DNA from: Enoplolaimus lenunculus
Taxonomy: Eukaryota; Nematoda; Enoplea; Enoplida; Thoracostomopsidae
Assembly: GCA_030248215.1 (NCBI GenBank)
Contig: JASANG010000086.1
Coordinates: forward strand, 186,001 to 250,000
Length of the DNA: 64,000 bases
Direction: 5' to 3'
The notes under the pieces: generated by a model
Databases searched by the model: none
Seen by the model: only the letters and a program-made list of their open reading frames with translations
What the model was told of the DNA's origin: nothing
Position numbers and translations under genes: made by a program
In this document: positions 51,601 through 60,600 of the stretch, in pieces
Layout of the letters: every line of letters starts with the position of its first letter
Position numbering within the stretch: the stretch's first letter is position 1

Positions 51601-54600
51601 GTGAACTGCAAGCTGTCCCGGTTGTCCCGATCAATCCAGCAAAAGCATAGGGTCAAAGTTGTCTTTTCTGTCCCGACCGAGCCAACGAAAACAAACGCTT
51701 GAAGCTGTCCCGGATGTCCCGACCGACCCAGCAAAGCATAAGCTCGAAGCTGTACCGACTGTCCCGCCCGAACCAGCAAAAACATAGGCTCGAAGCTGTC
51801 CCGGGTGTCCCGACCGACCCAGCAAACCATAGGCTCGAAGCTGTACCGGCTGTCCCACCCGACTCAGCAAACACATAGGCTCGAAGCTGTCCCGACCGAT
51901 CCAACGAAAAAACACGCTCGAAGCTGTCCGGCTGTCCCGACCGACCCAACAAAAACACACGCTTGAAGCTGTCCCGGCTGTCCCGACCGACCCAACAAAA
52001 ACGCACGCTTGAAGCTGTCCCGGTTGTCCGACCGACCCAGCATAAACATAGGCTCGAAGCTGTCTCGGCTGTCCCGACCGATCCAACGAAAACACACACA
52101 CCCGAAACTGTCCCGGCTATCCCGCCCGACCCAGCACAAATATAGGCTCGAAGCTGTACCGGCTGTCCAACCCGACCCAGTAAAATCATAGGCTCGAAGC
52201 TGTCCCGGCTGTCTCACCCGACCCAGCAAAAACATAGGGTCGAAGCTGTCCCGGCTGTCCCGCCCGACCCAGCAAAAACATAAGCTCAAAGCTGTCCCGG
52301 CTGTCCCAACCGATCCAGCAAAAACATAGGCTCGAAGCTGTCCCGGCTGTCCCGCCCGACCCAGCAAAAACATAGGCTCGAAGCTGTCCCGGGTGTCCCG
52401 ACCGACCCAACAAAACATAGGCTCGAAGCTGTACCGGCTGTCCCGCCCGACCCAGCAAATACATAGGCTCAAAGCTGTCCGGCTGTCCCGACCGCCCCAA
52501 CAAAAACACACGCTTGAAGCTGTCCCGGCTCTCCCGACCGACCCAACAAAAACGCACGCTTGAAGCTGTCCCGGTTGTCCCGACCGACCCAGCATAAACA
52601 TAGGCTCGAAGCTTTCTCGGCTGTCCCGACCGATCCAACTAAAACACACGCTCAAAGCTGTCCCGGCTGTCCCACCCGACCCAGCAAAAACATAGGGTCG
52701 AAGCTGTCCCGGCTATCCCGCCCGACCCAGCACAAATATAGGCTCGAAGCTGTCCCGGCTGTCCAACCCGACCCAGTAAAATCATAGGCTCGAAGCTGTC
52801 CCGGCTGTCTCACCCGACCCAGCAAAAACATAGGGTCGAAGCTGTCCCGGCTGTCCCGCCCGACCCAGCAAAAACATAAGCTCAAAGCTGTCCCGGCTGT
52901 CCCAACCGATCCAGCAAAAACATAGGCTCGAAGCTGTCCCGGCTGTCCCGACCGACCCAGCAAAACATAGGCTCGAAGCTGTACCGGCTGTCCCGCCCGA
53001 CCCAGCAAATACATAGGCTCAAAGCTGTCCGGCTGTCCCGACCGCCCCAACAAAAACGCACGCTTGAAGCTGTCCCGGTTGTCCCGACCGACCCAGCATA
53101 AACATAGGCTCGAAGCTTTCTCGGCTGTCCCGACCGATCCAACTAAAACAGACGCTCAAAGCTGTCCCGGCTGTCCCACCCGACCCAGCAAAAATATAGG
53201 GTCGAAGCTGTCCCGGCTGTCCCGTCTGACCCAGCAAAAACATAACCTCAAAGCTGTCCCGGCTGTTCCAACCGACCCAGCATAAACATAGGCTCGAAGC
53301 TGTCCCGGCTGTCCCACCCGACCCAGCATAAACATAGGCTCGAAGCTGTCTCGGCTGTCCCGACCGATCCAACGAAAACACACACACCCGAAACTGTCCC
53401 GGCTATCCCACCCGACCCAGCACAAATATAGGCTCGAAGCTGTCCCGGCTGTCCAACCCGACCCAGCAAAATCATAGGCTCGAAGCTGTCCCGGCTGTCC
53501 CACCCGACCCAGCAAAACATAGGCTCGAAGCTGTCCCGGCTGTCCCGCACGACCCAGCAAAAACATAGGGCCGAAGCTGCCCCGGCTGTCCCACCCGACC
53601 CAGCAAAAACATAGGCCTGAAGCTGTCCCGGCTGTTCCACCCGACCCAGCAACAACATAGGCTCGAAGCTGTCCCGGCTGTCCCGCCCGACCCAGCAAAA
53701 ACATAGGCCCGAAGCTGTTCAGGCTTCCCACCCGACCCAGCAAAAACATAGGCTCGAAGCTGTCCCTCCGTCCAAGCACAAATATATGGGCAGGAGTGGT
53801 GGAATGTTGCTGTCTCAAGGGTAAACGGGACTCCCCTCAGAGTAACATTGGCCAAAGTATTTGTAATAATGCGCCTTAAGACTAAAATTTTGAACACAAA
53901 AACTATCTTCAACCACCAGAAGATCGTGGGTCCGCCACTAAGCTATTTTATACCAAAACACTCTCTAAAAGCTTTAACTTGATTTAAGCTTAATCCACCA
54001 GTATTAAACTAACTTTCCAGATTAACTAAACTAACCAGTACCTTCACGCGTAAACTCATTTAAAATCTTACATAAGCTAAACTTAATTTAATTCTTAGAT
54101 ATACGGCTGCACTTGTTACTGAAACCAAAAATAAGTTTACTTAAACTCGTGTTAAACTTAAAAACACGTTAGTTTAAGTAAAACTTAAAATAATTTAGTT
54201 AGTCCGTCCAGCCATTTAAGTTTTACTTAAACTAATATTCAAGTTTAGTTAACCTATAATTTAAGCTTAAGTTTTTAGAGAGCTGTTGTTTTTGAGTCGG
54301 GCAGTAAAGTATGCAAGACTTAAAAAGAACTCTTAGCAGTTATAGGCCTATGGTTATTGACTTTGAGAACACCTACGGTGACTTTGGGGTGTCTTACTTA
54401 CATTGACTTTTGTGGGCACCTCATATGGGCTTTAAGCGACCTTACACCCTACGCACAGTACCGTTGGTGAAATCGCAAAATGTTGTTTCAATCTGAGCGA
54501 AACTTGCATTCTTCCTAGTTACCTGTGCAACAAACAGTTGGGTCGCATAGGGCGGCTTCTCGAAAACTCTCACGAGAAACGTCAGCTTTTCGTCAGCGTC

Positions 54601-57600
54601 ATTTCTGTGTTTGTAGCATTGTTTCAATTTTGAATAGTTTTCCTTACTTTACCTAATTTCTGTCAAAATCGGTTAAAATACGTCTGCATTTACGCAAAGC
54701 TCGCTTTATTTTTAGAAAGTCAGGCAAGCAAAAATTGCCGTTGTGTGTACAAGTTACAGCGAAAGATGCGTTTGTTGAAATGATGATATAAAGCCGTCCA
54801 CTGGTAGGCAGTAACAAGGCCTGGGCAAGTGATTATGGCGCCTTGTATATATTCTTAGGTTATAAATTCTTATACACACAGTCTCAGCACATATTAAACA
54901 CAAAAGAGACAAATTAATAATCATTTTGAAAAATTCTTTTTGATAAACGAATTAATCTGCAAACCACGAATTATTGCAATTAAATTGACTATGAAACAGT
55001 ACGACCGTTCAACTGAGGTCAATTACATATAAAACGACATAGCCCCTTATGTATAAGAAACATTGTGATTTCTAAAATCCGGGTTATGTCTCAGTAAAAA
55101 TTTTGGTAGGCGTAGGGGATTTATTCCACTCCCACTTATCCCTACCCTTGCACACGTTCCATGTTTTTACACAAAGTTGTAAAAGAAAATTGTTTTCCGT
55201 TAGTTTTGCTTTGTGAGGGGAGTATGCCCCAGTACCGGAGCAGACAGGGGAAATGGTTTCCTCCAAACTCCAGAATGAGCGCCCCCAGCGTAAAGGTGGA
55301 TTCATAATATTTCGGTGTTTAATCTGAGGTTGTCCGAGCTCATGCTGCTCGTGTTTTGTAGCTGTGAAAACACCCTTACAAAAACTGTTTCACACATAGT
55401 TGCAAAATGGTGGATCTAGAAAGTGAGCCCATGTTTAAAATGAGTAAAATGAATCAGACTTAGCGCGCATGCATCACTGTGTTAATATTCGTGGCAAATT
55501 TGCGTTCGAAAATCAGAATTATAAACAACACACTAAACGCGATGACTTGCGTATTCACCGTTATCATGTGTATTTTTTGTTTGTTATTCAATTTCAAATG
55601 AAATCCCAGTGTTGCTAGGCGCATAGTTTTCTATACAGACTGTAACAGTCCACGTGATTCAAGCGCGGCTTCTATTTTGAGCACATTTCAAGCCACCAAT
55701 TTTCGTTTAATCGCCAGCATAACTCAGCTAAAATTGCTATGATCGTTCGGCGTTTGTTTGGCTGACATTTATGTAAACTGTAACGGAATTAAATAGCCGA
55801 AAACAATAATACAACTGATCATTAGAACAAACGTCAACGTTGCAAATACAAAAAATACCGAATCGATGCTTGTGGTATCCTGAAGATCGGTGCCTAATTG
55901 CAAACTTTTTACGGTCCAGTCATTTGCTGGAGTTGTTGGAGTAACTTTAGACGATATTAATGTTCTTAGAGTTGAGTTAATTGCAGCATATATTAGCATA
56001 ACAAAAACTGAAATGTATTCTTTTCGTTTAATGTTCGTTAAACGTGCACAGCAAAGTTAGGCATTTCGGGTGAAAAATGCCGTTGCCATGGTGTAAGCTA
56101 AAGCAATACATTAATATACAGCTTAGGCTTACTCGATTGCAATCCTGCGAAAAACGCACGCCCCTCAACGGAAGATGGCTCAAGCTACTCAACAGGAAAA
56201 ATGAAGATGTACACAAAATAAATTCTTATATTCAATAAATATTATCTGAAATTTAAGACAATTAAGTCTTGATATAGACTCCAGACATATATGTCTTGCA
56301 TTCATGACTTTTATTTCTTAAAATTTTGAGAAATATTCGTTAAAAAATTTTTCACACTTTAATGTCTTAAATTTAAGACTTTGTGTTACCATCGATTAAG
56401 AAAAATATTTCTGACATATAAGACAAATATGTCTGAAATTAAACGCAAAGATTTGCCATGGAAACCGGCTTCAAAATTGGAGGCTAAAGCGGAACCCAAT
56501 ACCCTAATTTTACAACCTAATACATCGAAGACGTGCACTTAGGTTGCGGGAGCCTGAGTTCAGCCCGAAATATCTTTGAAACTCGATTATTTAGACACAG
56601 TCGCAAGAATATAAACGGAGCCACTTTTTTACATACGTGAAAATTAGAAAAATAATTCTTAAATAAAAGACAACACTATTTCTTAAAAGAAAGAAATCAG
56701 GAATCTTGAAATTTTAAGACAATTTATTTTGTCTGTAGAGAGCTTGGTTGTCGCATGCTTTCGCTGAAAATCTCCGAGGTGTTAGGCAAAAAACTCGATA
56801 AAATATGCATACTGAAAATCCAGTGACAATTTTTACAGATCAGTTTCGTAGCAATTCAAACCCTGGAGGTTGATGGCTCTGGCTAGCCATAATGGTTATA
56901 TGGAAAAATTGGTATGCTGGCTACAACATGTAGATAACTAATTCTTAAGGATTATATACTTGTAAAATGGCCATCACCAAAATAAAAAATGCCCAAACAG
57001 TGCTTAAAAGATATGTAACCTCACAAAAAACCATTTGATAATTTACCTGTTGTATAGCACACAGAGTGGAATAAACAAATTAGCCATCGCACGCAATTCA
57101 AACTTTATCAGAAAACAACTAAGTAGCTTGCGATATTATAGCGATGACGCACAGGGGCGGAGTACAATGGCGGATTGTGAAACCGCTGTCTTAGAGCCCC
57201 GCCTTCAAGAGGTCCTTGACGAGTTTCAACAAAATTTTTAATAGACAAATATGTTTCTGGTCTGTATTTCACTGTCTTCTAAACCCCAAATCTACTCGTT
57301 CTGAGGGCCCAGATAAATCATGACGCTCCCCTGAAGGCAAACACTGCGCCTTGACCAAAACGGATGTTATCGATTACCTTGTTGTTTGCGCTAGTTTTGC
57401 GGCTGGTATAGCGATAAACAATCTAAAGGAAATTATATTTAAAGCTTTGTCAAAGCCAGTACTCGCTTGTCAATTGGAAACATACAAGTCAACCATAGCA
57501 AACATTCGTGTTTAAATGCTATAAAGCACATACAATATGCAATACAAGCCATCCTAACGAAAATACAGGACGATTTATGACTTAAAATGCTTATATGAAT

Positions 57601-60600
57601 TCAAAATTCCAAATCAAACCTTGACGTTTAGCTTGACGTTTCATAGAAATTCATGTAAAGATACGGAACTAATTTGTTGTTTACTTCATATATTATGAAT
57701 GGTAAGTGCTTTACTGACAGTACAGCATATACTTAATACAATGCACCAACCGGAACTGGATGTCACCTTTAGAATTAAGCGGAAATCTGTCTAAGCTAAA
57801 ATAAAATTCCGAGATTCAGCATACTAACACTAACGGGAGAGATAGAAAACTTGCAAGGCGGCCTATCCTGTAGCGCCAACATAAAAATCATTTATTTCAG
57901 GCTGTTGTTTTCTGTTTACAAACCGCAAATTCTTTGAATATCATTAGTATTAAGCAAAATATCTCGCTTCATGGGGTTATAGTTTAGTGTCATTAGCATG
58001 CAAGATGTGTACGTTTCAACAAACCATAGTTTTATTTGCAAATTTTGCAAAACCACAAAATGAGACACGCAGAAGTACAAAGATTTCCTTGAAACGCGTG
58101 TCAATCTAGGTAAGAATCGTGACATCAGACCGTTTAACTAAGCAGCTGGAAAAGCGGGCCACCAGCTGCTTAGTTAAAAGGACTGAAGTCCCGGTTCCTA
58201 CCTAGACTGACATGATGGCTACTCTGTGGACGCAATGGTAAATTACTGCGCTTTGAACACGGTATCCAGTCGAAAATAGGATGGACTGCCAAGGGACGAC
58301 CTTGTTGAAAATAAGGGCATGTAAGCATGTGAGACATGCTTGTCCGTTATATGCACATGCAATATAGCGCCATGCACTACATGCATGTTACCTGGCAGCA
58401 TACGGTCGACACATATATAGTCGACGAAAAATGCAGTTGGAGAGGCGGGCTGCATGGCGCAGTGGTAGAGTATTCGCTTAAGGATCTATAGGTTGAGAGT
58501 TCGATCCCTGCTCTTCACGCCCGCTTTTCTAGCTACTTAGTTGAAAGTTCTGAAATCCCGGTTCCTACCTAGGCTGACAAGCCAATCCAAAGGTTGCTGG
58601 TTCGAGACCAGTCGTGGTCGCCATGTAAACCCCCCAATATTAGCGGGCAGGGTTAAAAAACTAGAGGACCAGGCGAGTTCACCCCTTACTTGTCTTAGCA
58701 TGCTGGTCCGATATCTTTTAAAATGGGGACAAAACGAAGGTTTTATCGGGAGGACAATCTGAGAAGTTTATTAATGTCGAATATGACTATGCTCAACGTT
58801 CTAAGTTGATCGTACTACAGCGAACGCTTGTGGCAATTAATTAAATGCGGTGAGAGCAGCAATATCCGTCGACAAGTCAGCGTAAAAAGCATAATTGCTC
58901 AATTCATGGCAGATTTGTTATTTTTAGAGCCATTTAAGTTGTTTAATGCTAAACAAAACCTGAAATTATCATAAAAGTTCTTCTGTTACTTTTCTTACCA
59001 CAATAAAACATATTTTAGCCAATTTTCGCCTCTGCAGAACATTCTGTATCTGTAATAGCTACTGAACAACCATTTCATACTCCTACTGGTTCCGATTGGC
59101 TAATATTTATGATAGGACGAAACACTAAAGGTTTCGGGATTATGTTGTTTTAAACAAAACAAGTGAACTTGTAATTTTTGATTTTATGTTGAATTTCCAT
59201 GATTAGAACTGGTAAACAAATGGCCAAAATTTTTGGTGCGAGGGCACTCAAAGGCTTACCTGATGAAACGAGAAGTGTTTGTTCTGCGTGCCACTTCTCT
59301 TCAAATAAATCTCTATGCCCTTTAGTTCATTCCCTCGTGATCTTTTGTCATTGCGCGCACATCTTTTCACGCATAATTGTTTTATCATTGGCATATCTGG
59401 TTTTTCAGCCAAAGCTACCAATTGACGTTACGGATGATGGCGAAACACCGGACGATTCTCAAAAAGAACGTCGTGAATCGGTTAAAACCGAATCCAAGCC
59501 ATCAACTTTACGGCATTTTTCGCCGTTGCCTTCCGAATCTGCGTCTCGAGCGTCGAGCCGTACGTCACTTAAACAACGTGCAAACAGCAGCGAACATTTA
59601 AAATGTTCAGGAATGATGTCTGCTACGCACGATAGCGATGCAGATCGGTTGGTGCTCAAAACAGCAAACGACCGTCTCAAATATCAACTCAAGTCACGTG
59701 AAGCAGAAAATAAGGCAAGAAACTGGTTTGAAACCAACGGCGGAATCGGTGATATGGGGAATGTATCTCCAAACCGGTACCGCCGTGCTGAAAGTTTTGC
59801 GAGGTTTACAACATAAATTAAAAGTAAATTTTGCCCCTTCTAGACAATTGGTCAATTTTGTAATATCGAAAATTTTACTAAACCGCATCTTACAACTGCA
59901 AAATTTTTCCAAACACAAAAAGCATCATCCACATTGGAAAACACTGGACCTGTGACTGTTTGAAACCAAAATAGTTTTAGAAATCTGATCGATTTTGAAA
60001 ACTATTTCTCTCGATCTTTAAATGAATATTTAGGAACTGCAACAAGTGCGTCTGCTTAAGCTACAGTTCCGTTCTGAAAGTCAACGGAATAATCGTACTT
60101 TCTCTAAATTTACATTTTCTCAAGTCTTATTTTATCTCGAAAATGTAAAAAAATGGCATGAAATATAACAAATCAAACGAACCAAAACTGTAAATGTATA
60201 ACAAGTGAACAGGTAAAATCGTAGTGCTAGTTGCACCAGTAAGTTGCACAACGTTGTTTGTCTAAATCCTTATTACTTAACAGTAAGGTCAATATGTATA
60301 AATTACCCTTTAATTAATAGCTGTTATAAGAATTAAAACCAGCTGTTGTGGCTTTTCACTATGGCGAGACTGTGGTAAAGTTAAAAAGACTAAAGGTCCC
60401 AGACGATGAATGTTAGATCATTTTCAGTTTTAAACTCATTACACAAAAAGTTTCCGGGACAGAATCTTTGGCTTACAACTATGTATACGTGGGTTGTTTA
60501 TTGAGACAGCTTGAAATTGATTTTTAATCTTGACTATTAACACGAGATTCACGTTATAACCGGGGCAAACGGGTCATGGTTTGTCCCAGGTTGATTCGAC

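Larger units (their letters stand above)
50753..53853. mobile_element. 3.1 kb TIR-bounded element filled with a 46-bp minisatellite
   Basis: GGCCCATGTTACTCTGAGG at the left and its inverse CCTCAGAGTAACATTGGCC at the right, followed inward by GTCCCATTTACCC and its inverse, form about 35-bp inverted ends. Inside are two minisatellite blocks in opposite orientation (50815-51150 and 51605-53790) separated by about 450 bases. No transposase is seen, so it would be non-autonomous. Confidence 0.7.

Noticed and set aside
50815-53790. CRISPR-like array of regular repeats
   Set aside because: The repeats are contiguous with no unique spacers, and the surrounding gene is eukaryotic.
51459-53912. Long ORFs on the minus strand of up to 263 residues (GQLRAYVFAGS-type repeats)
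   Set aside because: They are read-through of the 46-bp minisatellite. The same peptide motifs appear in all three frames because the unit is not a multiple of three.
59199-59408. Upstream extension of exon 41 or separate ATG start (MIRTGKQMAKIFGARALKG)
   Set aside because: It runs into a hydrophobic intron-like stretch before a strong acceptor at 59408. The CEP290-like sequence only begins after that.
60034-60150. Possible extra CEP290 exon starting ELQQVRLLKLQF
   Set aside because: A weak acceptor is present, but no convincing donor. Later residues do not look like coiled coil. Left out of the gene model pending transcript data.
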